Of a stretch of DNA of 64,000 nt, positions 43,231 to 52,964 are shown in pieces. Position 1 is the first letter of the stretch. Each line of letters opens with the position of its first letter. A program made the position numbers and the translations under genes. The stretch comes from Clostridia bacterium (lineage in GTDB: Bacteria; Bacillota; DSM-521; Neomoorellales; SLTJ01), in contig SLTJ01000029.1 of assembly GCA_004347685.1 (NCBI GenBank), positions 1 through 64,000 of the forward strand. Reading direction: 5' to 3'. Under the pieces are notes generated by a model. That model did not search any database. It was not told the DNA's origin and was given only the letters and a program-made list of their open reading frames with translations.

Positions 43231-44436
43231 TTACAGGTTACAGTTCTCAACCACAGTGGCTACCCCAAGGCCACCACCACAGCAGATAGTTACCAGGCCG
43301 TACCTCGCCCTCCTGGCCTGCATCTCGTAAATCAACTTCGTCATCAAAACCGAACCGGTTGCACCGACAGGGTGCCCCAGGGCTATGGCCCCACCATTGA
43401 CATTGATGCGGTCCAGGTACTTTTCGCCCCAGTGTTTAATGACGGCCAGTGCCTGGCCGGCAAACGCTTCATTTAGCTCGATAAGATCCACATCTTCAAA
43501 GGATAATCCAGCCGCCTGCAGCGCCTTCTCGGTGGCGGGGACCGGGCCCCAACCCATGATGTTCGGGTGTACCCCGGCCAAACCCCAGGACCTTATCTTC
43601 ACCATCGGCTTGACGCCCAATTCGTCCGCCTTCTGCCGGCTCATCAATACCAGGGCCGCAGCCCCGTCGTTTACTCCGGAAGCGTTTCCGGCCGTGACCA
43701 TACCATCGCTCCTGAAGGCCGGGGGCAGTTTGGCCAGCTTCTCTAGAGACGAATCGGCCCGCGGATGCTCGTCGGTATCCACTACCACCGGGGCTCCCTT
43801 GCGCTGCGGAACCTCGATCGGAACGATCTGCTCCTTGAACTTCCCCTGTTTGATGGCTTCTACGGCCCGCTGGTTAGACAGGAGGGCAAAAGCGTCCTGA
43901 TCTTCCCTAGTAATCCCGTATTTCCGGGCCAGGTTATCCGAGGTGTCAGCCATATTGAACACACCCCAGAGATCGGTGGAGACGGAAACCGAAAGGGCGG
44001 AAAAATAGTCTATGGAGGTGCTATCTCCAGACCGCTTGCCCCAGCGCAGGTCGTAGTTCATGTACGGGGCTGCGCCCATAATTTCCACGCCGCCGGCAAT
44101 CATAATATCGCCTTCGCCGAGCTTGATCTTCCGGGCGCAGTAGTTAATGCTCTCCAGCCCGGAGCCACACTGGTGATCGAGGGTGGTGGCCGGAACCGTC
44201 TCAGGCAAACCGGCATATAGCAGAGCCTGGCGGGCCACGTTTGGAGAGGTGCTATCAGTCATCACATGGCCGAAAATGACATAGTCTACCTGCCCTGGCG
44301 CTATCTTAGCCCGGTTAACAGCTTCCTTGATTACGTAAGAACCCAGCTTCCCCACGGGGATATTGGTGAAATAGCTGCCGTAGTTGGTTAGCGCTGTTCT
44401 CACTCCAGATACGATTACTACTTCCCTATCTTCCAC
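43231..44436 (-). CDS. acetyl-CoA C-acyltransferase (thiolase), copy 3
   Basis: This 401-residue thiolase has its nucleophile in DHQCGSGLES (about C88), histidine in ALGHPVGATGS, and a C-terminal TICCGGGLGVA. It belongs to the same degradative group as copy 2 but differs enough to suggest another chain length or branch. It is co-directional with the acyl-CoA dehydrogenase upstream, separated by 116 bases with a hairpin. Confidence 0.92.
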   Translation of the reverse strand: MEDREVVIVSGVRTALTNYGSYFTNIPVGKLGSYVIKEAVNRAKIAPGQVDYVIFGHVMTDSTSPNVARQALLYAGLPETVPATTLDHQCGSGLESINYCARKIKLGEGDIMIAGGVEIMGAAPYMNYDLRWGKRSGDSTSIDYFSALSVSVSTDLWGVFNMADTSDNLARKYGITREDQDAFALLSNQRAVEAIKQGKFKEQIVPIEVPQRKGAPVVVDTDEHPRADSSLEKLAKLPPAFRSDGMVTAGNASGVNDGAAALVLMSRQKADELGVKPMVKIRSWGLAGVHPNIMGWGPVPATEKALQAAGLSFEDVDLIELNEAFAGQALAVIKHWGEKYLDRINVNGGAIALGHPVGATGSVLMTKLIYEMQARRARYGLVTICCGGGLGVATVVENCNL

Positions 44437-44501
44437 TGTTGCCCCCCCGATCTATTATCTTTTCGTACCCTTGAGCAAGCTCCAGATTTCACATGACTGC
44501 G

Positions 44502-44525
44502 GCCAACTTGCTGTTGGAAGTTGGC
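44502..44525. other. hairpin between acyl-CoA dehydrogenase 2 and thiolase 3
   Basis: GCCAACTT (44502-44509) and AAGTTGGC (44518-44525) form a perfect eight-pair stem with an eight-base loop. There is no T run. It may be an operator or an mRNA element. Confidence 0.55.
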
Positions 44526-44552
44526 ATACACCAGCGCAAACGAGCTATTCAA

Positions 44553-45692
44553 TCACACCTCTCCCTGCAGCATTCTCTTAGCAATGATAACCCTTTGTAT
44601 TTGGTTAGTGCCTTCGGTGATCTGAAATATCTTAGCGTCACGGAAGAACTGTTCCACTGGATATTCCTTCATGTAGCCGTAACCGCCGTGAATTTGTACG
44701 GCATTTTCGGCTGCCCTCATGGCCACATCAGCGCTGTACATTTTAGCAACGGACGCGTCCGCCGTGACAGGCAGACCATGATCCTTTTTGTACGCCGCCC
44801 TGGCGACAATGGCCGCCGTGGTCTCAACCCCCACCTTTATATCGGCCAGCATGAATTGAACGCCCTGAAAATCACCGATCTTCTTACCAAATTGCTCCCT
44901 CTCCTGAGCGTACTTAACTGCTTCCCGCATGGCACCCTGGGCTATGCCCAGGGTAAGGGCTGCGTTGTTGATCCTCCCGGCATCCATCATGGTCATGGCT
45001 ACCCTAAACCCCTGACCCTCTTCGTGCAAGCGTTTGCTTGTCGGCACGTAGCAGTCCTCAAAAATCATACTGCGCGTATCGCAGGCCCGGATCCCCATCT
45101 TGTTTTCCTTCTTGCCAAAGGATACGCCCGGCCAACCCTTTTCAATGATAAAGGCGGTAATGCCGCTGTAGCGGTCAGCGGAGGTGCGAGTAAAGGCCAC
45201 ATATACGTCAGCCGCGCCGCCGTTCGAGATGAAAGACTTGGTGCCATTGAGTATGTAACCATCGTCCTGATGGGCAGCCGCCGTCCGCAACGAAGCAGCA
45301 TCCGAACCGGCATTCGGTTCAGTGAGGGACCAGGCCCCCATCAACTCGCCGCTGGCCAAACGAGGGAGATATTCTTGCTTTTGGTCTTCTGTCCCAAAGG
45401 TGGTGATAGCCGCCGCGCATAGCCAATGCACCATGATTGAAACTGCATAAGCGGCTGAGACAGACGCGATTTCTGCCAGGACCAACGTAGATGTTGAATA
45501 GCCCAGCTCCAACCCTCCGTATTCCTCGGGAATCAATATCCCGGTCAGCCCCAGTTCACCAAACCGGTTAAAGATTTCCCGACGGAATTCGGCCTTCTCA
45601 TCCATCTCCTGCACGTAGGGACGAATGTCCCGATCACACAACCGCCGCACTGTATCCAGCATCGCCCGCTGCTGCTCATCAGCAACCCACAT
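44553..45692 (-). CDS. acyl-CoA dehydrogenase, copy 2
   Basis: This FAD-dependent acyl-CoA dehydrogenase has 379 residues with WSLTEPNAGSDAA for flavin binding and the catalytic glutamate in QITEGTNQIQR, like copy 1. It is the first intact gene downstream of the IS remnant; its natural upstream sequence may have been lost. A 19-base inverted repeat (CGTAGA-N7-TCTACG, 45715-45733) lies just before it. Confidence 0.92.
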   Translation of the reverse strand: MWVADEQQRAMLDTVRRLCDRDIRPYVQEMDEKAEFRREIFNRFGELGLTGILIPEEYGGLELGYSTSTLVLAEIASVSAAYAVSIMVHWLCAAAITTFGTEDQKQEYLPRLASGELMGAWSLTEPNAGSDAASLRTAAAHQDDGYILNGTKSFISNGGAADVYVAFTRTSADRYSGITAFIIEKGWPGVSFGKKENKMGIRACDTRSMIFEDCYVPTSKRLHEEGQGFRVAMTMMDAGRINNAALTLGIAQGAMREAVKYAQEREQFGKKIGDFQGVQFMLADIKVGVETTAAIVARAAYKKDHGLPVTADASVAKMYSADVAMRAAENAVQIHGGYGYMKEYPVEQFFRDAKIFQITEGTNQIQRVIIAKRMLQGEV

Positions 45693-45714
45693 GACTGCTT
45701 CACCCTGTCCTTTC

Positions 45715-45733
45715 CGTAGATACTTATTCTACG
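45715..45733. promoter_or_regulatory. inverted repeat upstream of acyl-CoA dehydrogenase 2
   Basis: CGTAGA, seven bases, TCTACG: a perfect six-base inverted repeat at the border of the IS remnant. It could be an operator or a mark of the insertion; I cannot tell which. Confidence 0.4.
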
Positions 45734-46505
45734 AACAACCCTGAAATCCTTTTCTGGATGCAAAAATAAATGGGGACTTTATCCTGATCAACAGCAGCGC
45801 CAGCCAGCATAGCAGCACATGGGCCCGGATGCGGTCTTCCAGCCGGTGGTAAACAGGACGCGGTTCCAGCCGGGACTTGAGGGTGCGGAAGGCGTCTTCT
45901 ACCAGCAATAGCTGTTTGTACCCCAGGGCTACGTCTTCGGACGAGAGGGTGTCGTCTGAGGTCCGCAATAGGTACTTGCCGTCGAGCTTTTCTTCTTCTT
46001 TGATTTTGCCCCGGTCAATCTTGGGCAGGCCGCGGGAATCCAGCTTCAGGTAACGGCCGTAGACGGGATGGGCCATGAGCTCACAAACAGCCTTGGCATG
46101 GCTTCTGATTTTGGGAAGCTGTTCTTCCAACTCCTTGATGACGGCCTCCCGCTTGGCTTTATCTCGCTGGGCTTCTTGTGGGTTACGTACCAGGATGTAG
46201 CGCTCGCGGGCCTCTCCTTCGCCAACGACGATCTCTTTGACCTCCAGGTTGTCCCGCACCGTCTGGAAACGGCCGGGCCGGCTCAGGGCCTTGACTGTAT
46301 TCTCCCTGCCGCTACGCATCTTTTCGCCAACTATGTAGTGACCCCCGGCCCGCTGCAGGTAGCGCAGGTTGTCTTCGGAGTTGAAGCCACGGTCGAGCAC
46401 GGTGATTACTCGGCCCAGCTTCCAGCCGATAAGGTCCTTTTTCACCTGCTCCACCACCGACATGTCGGCCGTGTTGCCGGGCCATGTATACCATCTAAAT
46501 GGCAA
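45729..46505 (-). mobile_element. IS1634-family transposase remnant
   Basis: The 258-residue frame matches the middle of an IS4/IS1634-type DDE transposase: YTWPGNTADMSVVEQV, then VITVLDRGFNS with the second Asp region, and VEDAFRTLKSRLEPRPVYH with the catalytic Glu region and Y-x-x-x-R-like block. The N-terminal part (some 200 residues with the first Asp) and the C-terminal end are lost; the last residues (from about KSPFIF) are foreign. No paired terminal repeats are visible. It is an immobile relic between the beta-oxidation operon and the UbiD/TRAP module. Confidence 0.82.
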
Positions 46506-46803
46506 GAGGAATTTATGAATTCGTGTGCCTATGGATTTTTGGATTTTGCCTATGCCTCAGAGTCCGAAACCCTTGCAAATCAAGGATCGTACTTCGAAAC
46601 AGTGCTAATAAATGCCTCGGCACTGTCGAACTCGGGTTAATCGTTTCCTGGTTTTGGACTAGACCTAATCTGAACCAGCCAAAACCAACTGCTTCGCGAT
46701 TTCCTTTCCATTTTGCGCAGATGTTTGGAAGTGGTGCCTGATTATCACCCCGGGTGAGGTGGGCTAATCTATACGCGCTAGCTATGCCACCCAGTTCCGG
46801 CTA
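46506..46803. other. non-coding stretch with a 9-base inverted repeat
   Basis: No gene is found between the transposase relic and the DUF5678-like gene. TGGTTTTGG (46649-46657) and CCAAAACCA (46679-46687) form perfect arms 21 bases apart, with a second pairing CTGGTT/AACCAG nested in it. TCACCC-C-GGGTGA lies near 46755. The repeats might be the lost end of the insertion sequence or a transcript end. Confidence 0.45.
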
Positions 46804-47061
46804 TTAAACTGGCGTATGTATTTCACCGGGCACGTTGAAGATCAGGGCCAAATCCAGCTCAACCCCTTGTTCCTGACACCTTGCGATGACTTCCTCTGGC
46901 GTGCCGGCGGCCGCGATTATCTCTCGACCGTAAACCGCGATCCATTGGGCTTTGTACCTAGGAAGCAATTCTTCGATGTGCTCGTCTAGCCAGACCCTTT
47001 CCTCTAGCACACGGTAAAGCTTTTGCCGGTATGGATGATTCCTGTCTGCGGGTACGGACAT
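46804..47061 (-). CDS. small DUF5678-like protein
   Basis: The 85-residue product has an N-terminal charged helix and then WIAVYGREIIAAAGTPEEVIARCQEQG, which fits the DUF5678 pattern (a strand, then a helix after AAG-x-x-x-E). No enzymatic motif is seen. It starts four bases after the UbiD stop and is probably made together with that enzyme. The function is unknown. Confidence 0.65.
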   Translation of the reverse strand: MSVPADRNHPYRQKLYRVLEERVWLDEHIEELLPRYKAQWIAVYGREIIAAAGTPEEVIARCQEQGVELDLALIFNVPGEIHTPV

Positions 47062-47064
47062 CAG

Positions 47065-48486
47065 CTACCCCTCCTCATGAAGCAATCCAAGGGTTTGCAG
47101 TATCTCCACCGCCGTGACCGATCTGGCCGGTATCGCCACCTGTCGTTTGAAGGGCTCGTCGTAGGGGGGCCCGGGCTCAGTGCAGTCGTAAACGGCCACC
47201 GAGGTAACGCCCGGCCCCTTACCCATAACCGGAGATGACGGGTCCAGTGGGGTGGTTAGGGTTTCGGGCATGATAAAAATATCCCTTGCCGGCTGGAAAC
47301 GAACCGAAAAGGCCCATAGCACCTGGTTTAGATTATGAATGTCAACGTCGTCATCAAAAACCATAATGTTCTTGACCGTGGCCCCGCCCTTAACCGTTTT
47401 CAATGCCATGCCGACCTTGCTGACCAGCCCAGCGCGTTTGGCCTGCTTATCAATGCTCACGGCGGTAGTAAAGGACCAGGTGGAAAGCACATTGGCGTCC
47501 CGCACCTCGGGCACCAAAGCCTGGAGCTGCCTAACAATCTCTCCCGAATACATCAGGTGTGCCATGTTGTGGCCTTCGCTGGGCTCCTTGCCCATATACA
47601 TGTAGTAGTAAATGGGTTCAGCGCGCATGGTCACGGCCTGTACCTGGACCACCGGGCAATAGTAGCATCCAGAGTAGTAACCGGGAAACTCGCAAAAAGG
47701 ACCTTCGAATTCCCGCATCCGTGGGTCAACAACACCCTCGATAATGATTTCCGCCGCGGCTGGCACCAGCAGGTCGCTGGTTTCACACTTGACCACCGGC
47801 AGTGGCTGGCCGGCGAAAGCTCCCCAGTAATTCCACTCACTCACGCCGTCAGCGGCGGGCAACTGCGACACCAGATAAAACAGGGGGTCGGCCCAGATCA
47901 CTATGGCTATGGGCATCGGCTGGCCAGCCCGCACGTAACGGGCGAAAACACGGCCTTCATGCTGGCTCGGAACTACCAAATCGCACAGCCTGCGCTGACC
48001 CTTTAGTTGAAAGCGGCGGACGGCGATGTTCACCCAGCCGCTTTCCAGATCCTGAATGGTGCTTATACCTGCGGTAATGTAAGGAGGGTTATCGTAGACC
48101 CCGGTGTACGGTATGGGGAGATCGGTCAGGTCTACGTCCTGACCAAAGACCTTTATTTCTTTGCACGGCCCGGTATTGACTACCAGAGGCTTGATAGGTC
48201 CACGGTTCATGAGCACCTCGGCCACCCGCCGGCTGAGGTCGTCGGCCCGCAGCCCTAGGGCCCATGCCCTGCGCTGGAGCGTAGTCAAGCCGTCGGAGAA
48301 TATCCGCCAGCCGAGATAACCTTCCACGTTTTCATACAACAGGGCCGGCCCACTCAGGTCGGCAACGGTTTTGGAGACATACCCCAGGTCGTGCCTCAGG
48401 TTGACCGGAGTCGAAATCTTTTGTAACTGCCCCTGTACCTCGAGGTATGACAGCCACTCCCGCAGGGAAGCAAAAGGAAACTCCAT
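47065..48486 (-). CDS. UbiD family (de)carboxylase, copy 3
   Basis: UbiD enzymes use prenylated FMN to add or remove CO2 on unsaturated or aromatic acids. This copy (473 residues) is the most divergent of the three. The catalytic set is kept: Arg in VNIAVRRFQL and both glutamates in EGPFCEF. It has extra cysteines near YYSGCYYCP. ATG 48486 follows AAAGGGAGGAG; the frame upstream to 48531 is not conserved. No ubiX gene for the cofactor is present in the window. Confidence 0.88.
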   Translation of the reverse strand: MEFPFASLREWLSYLEVQGQLQKISTPVNLRHDLGYVSKTVADLSGPALLYENVEGYLGWRIFSDGLTTLQRRAWALGLRADDLSRRVAEVLMNRGPIKPLVVNTGPCKEIKVFGQDVDLTDLPIPYTGVYDNPPYITAGISTIQDLESGWVNIAVRRFQLKGQRRLCDLVVPSQHEGRVFARYVRAGQPMPIAIVIWADPLFYLVSQLPAADGVSEWNYWGAFAGQPLPVVKCETSDLLVPAAAEIIIEGVVDPRMREFEGPFCEFPGYYSGCYYCPVVQVQAVTMRAEPIYYYMYMGKEPSEGHNMAHLMYSGEIVRQLQALVPEVRDANVLSTWSFTTAVSIDKQAKRAGLVSKVGMALKTVKGGATVKNIMVFDDDVDIHNLNQVLWAFSVRFQPARDIFIMPETLTTPLDPSSPVMGKGPGVTSVAVYDCTEPGPPYDEPFKRQVAIPARSVTAVEILQTLGLLHEEG

Positions 48487-48550
48487 TTCGCTCCTCCCTT
48501 TCAAAACCTTTTTCGCCTTTGGCCTCGGCACGCAATGAAAAATAGTTACC

Positions 48551-49777
48551 TTATAGCGGCGGGTCAGTGGTTAGAGGGGCCCAGTTCCGGCGGCCGTAAT
48601 GAGCCCGCCCGTAAAAGTATAGCCCGGCCAGCGCCAGACCAGCCGCCAGTCCTACCACCTGAAAGGCCAGGCTCAGGCCCAGTGACGCAGCCATCAGCCC
48701 CAGGCAGAGCGGGCTGACCATGCCGGCAACGCCGTTAATGGTGGTCCGCACCCCTACGATCAATCCCCGCTGTTCTGGCCGGGTATAAGCGGCCAACAGG
48801 TCAATCAGCAGGGGCAGGGTCAACCCCAGACACAGGCCGTAAAAGGCAATGGCCCCGGCGTAACTCACTAGGCTCTGCCACCAGGGAGTAGAACCAAGAC
48901 CGAAAATACCGGCGACCAGGGCCAGGATAAGCAGGTTTTCCTTGCTGACCCAGGCGCTTAGCTTAATGACCAGGGCCGAAGTAGTTACGCTCACTGCCGA
49001 GGCCAGGGAAAGAAGAAAGCCTATTTCTGCCGGAGAAAAGCCCCGTGTTTCCAGGAATACCGGGTAGAAGGACTGGACAAAACCGACCAGGAACAGCCGG
49101 AAAAAGGAGGCTAGAATAACAAACTGGATACCCCGGTAAACCAGGAGGCGGAAGCCGTCTAAGTAATCCTTGAGGGAAAAGGCTTGTTTCCAGCTCCCGC
49201 CTGCTCCCGGGCTACCAGGGGTGGTTCCGGCGGCAGCCGGAAGAAACAAGCCAATCAGACCCAGGACGGCCCCGCTCAAGCCGACAACCGCAAAGGCGGG
49301 CAGGAACCCGGCCACGTCGGCCACCGAACCCACGGCCCACGGCCCGACCATGGTCCCAATGTTGGTGGCGAAACTGAAATAGCCCACCTGCCTGGTGAGG
49401 TTGCCCTGGCGCCCCAACTGGGTCACGTAAGCCTGGGCCGCAAGCCAGCCGGTATTGCGAAACAGACCGCCGACCAGTTGCAGCCAGAAGAATAACATGA
49501 CCTCAGAGATAAAGGGATAGGCAACGCTGGTCATGGCCGTACCCAGCCCGGCCAGCAGCATTACCCGCTGGGCGCCCCAGCGGTCGCAAATGGCCCCGGC
49601 AGGTACGGAAAGGAGGGCCGGCAGCAGAGCCCCGGCGGCTATCAGGACCCCAATTTCACCGTGGCTGAAACCCATCCTGGCGGCCCAGAGGGGGACCAGT
49701 GGGTTCATCATGGACATATTAGCCAGACCTAGGCTGCCCGATACGTACACCGCCAGGGCCAAAACTCTGGTATCCAT
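48551..49777 (-). CDS. MFS transporter
   Basis: This is a full-length 12-helix major facilitator protein of 408 residues, with the loop DRWGAQR after helix 2 and a central loop around residue 185-200. It lies between two UbiD genes on the same strand, so uptake or export of an aromatic acid or its product is plausible. The start ATG has GGGGAGG ten bases upstream. Confidence 0.87.
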   Translation of the reverse strand: MDTRVLALAVYVSGSLGLANMSMMNPLVPLWAARMGFSHGEIGVLIAAGALLPALLSVPAGAICDRWGAQRVMLLAGLGTAMTSVAYPFISEVMLFFWLQLVGGLFRNTGWLAAQAYVTQLGRQGNLTRQVGYFSFATNIGTMVGPWAVGSVADVAGFLPAFAVVGLSGAVLGLIGLFLPAAAGTTPGSPGAGGSWKQAFSLKDYLDGFRLLVYRGIQFVILASFFRLFLVGFVQSFYPVFLETRGFSPAEIGFLLSLASAVSVTTSALVIKLSAWVSKENLLILALVAGIFGLGSTPWWQSLVSYAGAIAFYGLCLGLTLPLLIDLLAAYTRPEQRGLIVGVRTTINGVAGMVSPLCLGLMAASLGLSLAFQVVGLAAGLALAGLYFYGRAHYGRRNWAPLTTDPPL

Positions 49778-49898
49778 GACTATTCAGCCTCCCCGTGTCC
49801 TGTTTTACTCGCCCTCGGGTTACCCGGAAGCAAAACATACTATGCACATTAGCGTATTGCCTCTGCCTTTCTCCTTCTGCCTTTCCCCCGTTGTGAAG

Positions 49899-51476
49899 CT
49901 ATACCTTTGTCCGTTGCTGCGCCAGTTTCTGCCCGGTGAGATAGTGGTCGCCGCGGACGGCCAGCTCTGCCTCTTCCCGGTCCACCTCCGTCCAGGCGCC
50001 CAACGAATACCCGTACCAAGGGACGCGTGGGTTCAGTGCTGGAAGTCCCAGGCTATCCCAAATAGATTTGGCCTTCTCCATGTATTCTCTGGCCGGCAGG
50101 GATACCGGGGGATAAGGCCACTTCCGCGTCGCGTCAATGAGCAGGACGGAGGAACCAGCCGTATCCTGCAAACCTGCCTGCTCCCCTTTCCTGACCGATG
50201 GATCCAGCCCCTTGGCTTTGCCGGGGCCGACAATCACGTCGTGTTGCGGTTGGACCCTAAAGGACAGAGCCCAGATGACCGATTCTGGATCCCTGGGGTC
50301 AATATCGTCATCAACGGCGATAATGAATTTCCCAATGGTGGGATGGTAGGCAGCCGCCCCGTACAGGGCCTGCCACACCTGGGCCGGGCTCTTCTTGTTC
50401 AGCTTGACAACGCACCACTGGTTAAGGGCGATCTCGTGAAAGGCCACGTCTTCCACCACCGGAATGTTACAATCGTATTTAAGGAACTTGAAAAAATTAC
50501 CCTCCATCCCCACCAGTTTGATCATACTGCTCTCGCTAGGAGGCATCTGGCTGATGATGCTGGTAAAGATAGGGTTACGGCGGTGGGTGATGCACTTTAC
50601 TTCAAATACCGGATTCAACATCCGCTCCCCCATATAACCGGTGTACTCTCCGAAAGGGGCCTCCGGCTCAAGATAGTCTGTGCTTATCTCGCCCTCGATT
50701 ACAATCTCTGCCGTGGCGGGCACTTCCAGAGCGATGGTCTTGCACTTGACGACCTCAATGGGTTCGCCCACCAGTCCGCCGGCGACGGCCAGTTCATCCT
50801 TCCCGTAAGGCACCTTTCCCGCCGATACGTAAGCCACAGCCGGTACCGCCCCCAGAACCAAAGCCGCGGGCATGGGTTTGCCCAAGGCCTTCCAGGCCTG
50901 CCATTGCCGGCCGATATGTTGGTCAGCCAGGCAGCATACCCCGGCGCGGTCGGGAGCCTTGATCTGGCCACGGTAGGTACCGATGTTTATGGCGCCGGTA
51001 TGTTGGTCCCTGGTAAACCAGTGGGTGGCCGTAAAATAAGGTGCGTTATCAAAGCCAGGAGTAGAGATGGGGACCGGGAACTCCCCCAGGCCACCATGTT
51101 CCAAAAGGTTTTCCCCAATATGTACTTCCTCGTGGACCGGCTCCTCCTTTACCAAGGAAGCCGGGACCGGCTGCGTTTCGGCCTGCATCCACCTGTCCAG
51201 GAGTTCTGCCGGCGAGCACTGCAACCCGAGCGCATATATCTCCCGCGAAGACGCCAGGTAGCCAACAAGAACAGGAATAGAATACCCCCTTCCCTTGGCA
51301 TCGCATACGTTTTCAAATAAGAAGGCCTTTCGCTGGCTTTCATCCAGCCCGCGGAACTGCCAGCGGACCAAAGGCATCAGTTCTGTATCTTTGTTAATTT
51401 CCCTGGTTATGCGCACGAGGAAGCCTTTTTCTTCCAAGGCAGCCATGTATTCTCGCAGGTCTCGGTAATACCCCAC
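49899..51476 (-). CDS. UbiD family (de)carboxylase, copy 2
   Basis: This UbiD-type prFMN enzyme has 525 residues, longer than copy 1 by a C-terminal extension. Catalytic Arg in INIGTYRGQ and glutamates in EAPFGEYTGY are present. GTG 51476 with AAAGGAGG before it is the likely start; an ATG at 51638 lies inside the previous gene. It starts 32 bases after UbiD copy 1. Two similar UbiD genes side by side suggest a hetero-oligomer or a pair of substrates. Confidence 0.9.
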   Translation of the reverse strand: MGYYRDLREYMAALEEKGFLVRITREINKDTELMPLVRWQFRGLDESQRKAFLFENVCDAKGRGYSIPVLVGYLASSREIYALGLQCSPAELLDRWMQAETQPVPASLVKEEPVHEEVHIGENLLEHGGLGEFPVPISTPGFDNAPYFTATHWFTRDQHTGAINIGTYRGQIKAPDRAGVCCLADQHIGRQWQAWKALGKPMPAALVLGAVPAVAYVSAGKVPYGKDELAVAGGLVGEPIEVVKCKTIALEVPATAEIVIEGEISTDYLEPEAPFGEYTGYMGERMLNPVFEVKCITHRRNPIFTSIISQMPPSESSMIKLVGMEGNFFKFLKYDCNIPVVEDVAFHEIALNQWCVVKLNKKSPAQVWQALYGAAAYHPTIGKFIIAVDDDIDPRDPESVIWALSFRVQPQHDVIVGPGKAKGLDPSVRKGEQAGLQDTAGSSVLLIDATRKWPYPPVSLPAREYMEKAKSIWDSLGLPALNPRVPWYGYSLGAWTEVDREEAELAVRGDHYLTGQKLAQQRTKV

Positions 51477-51508
51477 GTCAGCGCCTCCTTTCTTGCCTCC
51501 CCACCAGA

Positions 51509-52948
51509 CTAAGGCCGCGTGAAACCGTAATTGGCCCAGTTCTCCAGAACCCTGGCCTTTATCTCCTCGGGGTAGATATCGTTGAAGGATGACCTTTGGG
51601 GAATGTGCTCCTTTGGCCACCGCTTCGGCCAGGTACAATCATAATAAACATTGGTGCCGGCGTTGTCGGCAAGTTCTTCGGGGCTGTAATAAGGTATCCC
51701 TGAGGCGATAACCGCCCGGGGGATAACCGTTGTACCCCGTACAGGATGGCACTTGGTAGCCCAGGCATGCATTACTTCCCTCTTGTTCGTCGGGTCTACG
51801 TCATCGTCCACTATTATCACCTTAGGGATGAAATTGCCAGGTCGCTTCGACCAGACGGCCGCGGCTATCTGCGACGCCACGTAGGCATAGGGCGTTTTGA
51901 TGCTTACCACAATCAAGCTCGAGCAGCACTCAGGCGGCATATAAATCCCCGTAACAGGTAGCTCACAGTCACGCAAAGTCTGGAGCACAGCCGAGGCCCA
52001 GGTTATTCCCTGCACCACATCGGCGTCGTCCACCGGCATGCCCATGTTGCTCATGGTGAGGATCGGGTTATGGCGGTGGGTTACGCATTTTACCCGGTAG
52101 ACCGGCCTCGGCAGCGAGGGCATGGCCCGGTAGCCGACATACTCCCCGAACGGTCCTTCCATCTTGCGCTCCCCAGGATGAACTTCACCTTCGATGACTA
52201 TCTCAGCCGTGGCCGGCACGTCTAGATCTACGGTTTCGCATCTGACCAGCTCTACTGGTTCCCCCCGAAGACCGCCGGCGATATCAGCCTCATTTACATC
52301 TTCTCCCACCGGGGCCGCCCCCACGAAGCTAGTAATGGGCTCGGTGCCGATGGCTACAGCAAAGGGCATAACCTGGTTGCGCGCCTCGTACTTGCGCCGA
52401 TGGATCATACCGATATGCTGCCCCGGGTAGAGCAATCCGCCCATCGAAGTCTTGTCGTGAATCATCTGCCGGTACATGCCCCAGTTAACCCATCCCGTAT
52501 CCGGATCCTTAGTAACAATAACATGCCACGTGCTTAAGTACCTGCCGCCGTCGCCTCCATGGATCATAGGCGCTGGGAACTCGTAGAGATCCACGTCATC
52601 GCCCTTATGGATATTCTCCTTACAAGGTCCATCAGCCACAACCCTAGGCTTGATAGGGTTTTTCCGCCGGCGGTCGTATTCGGCAAGAATTTCCTGGTAA
52701 GAAGCCTCCGGGTCCAGCTCCATGGCAATGGCCAACCTCCGAAAGGTGGCCAGGGGGGCTCCAAAAATGCGATATCCCGCGGGGTAGTCCTTTATTTTTT
52801 GAAAGAATGGGGCTGGAGCGGAGAGCTCACAACAGCGGCGGGTTATGGCCCCGGCCTCTAGATTCCAGTCTACCTCTTGGTGGATTACCTGCACCTCACC
52901 ACTTTCCTCACACTTAGCGATGAATTCCCGCAGGTCCTTGAATGCCAT
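51509..52948 (-). CDS. UbiD family (de)carboxylase, copy 1
   Basis: This 479-residue UbiD-type enzyme has the full active-site set: NWGMYRQMIHDK with the prFMN-binding Arg, EGPFGEYVGY with the two catalytic Glu, and VPATAEIVIEGE as family strand. It is the most standard copy. AAGGAGG precedes the ATG by 11 bases. It follows the ADP-forming acyl-CoA synthetase by 16 bases. Relatives act on phthaloyl-CoA, benzene or naphthalene carboxylates and phenols; which applies here is open. Confidence 0.92.
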   Translation of the reverse strand: MAFKDLREFIAKCEESGEVQVIHQEVDWNLEAGAITRRCCELSAPAPFFQKIKDYPAGYRIFGAPLATFRRLAIAMELDPEASYQEILAEYDRRRKNPIKPRVVADGPCKENIHKGDDVDLYEFPAPMIHGGDGGRYLSTWHVIVTKDPDTGWVNWGMYRQMIHDKTSMGGLLYPGQHIGMIHRRKYEARNQVMPFAVAIGTEPITSFVGAAPVGEDVNEADIAGGLRGEPVELVRCETVDLDVPATAEIVIEGEVHPGERKMEGPFGEYVGYRAMPSLPRPVYRVKCVTHRHNPILTMSNMGMPVDDADVVQGITWASAVLQTLRDCELPVTGIYMPPECCSSLIVVSIKTPYAYVASQIAAAVWSKRPGNFIPKVIIVDDDVDPTNKREVMHAWATKCHPVRGTTVIPRAVIASGIPYYSPEELADNAGTNVYYDCTWPKRWPKEHIPQRSSFNDIYPEEIKARVLENWANYGFTRP

Positions 52949-52964
52949 GATTGCTGCAGCCTCC

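Noticed and set aside
49533-51320. 595-residue plus-strand frame over the UbiD gene
   Set aside because: It is antisense to a clear UbiD gene with intact catalytic residues and resembles no protein.
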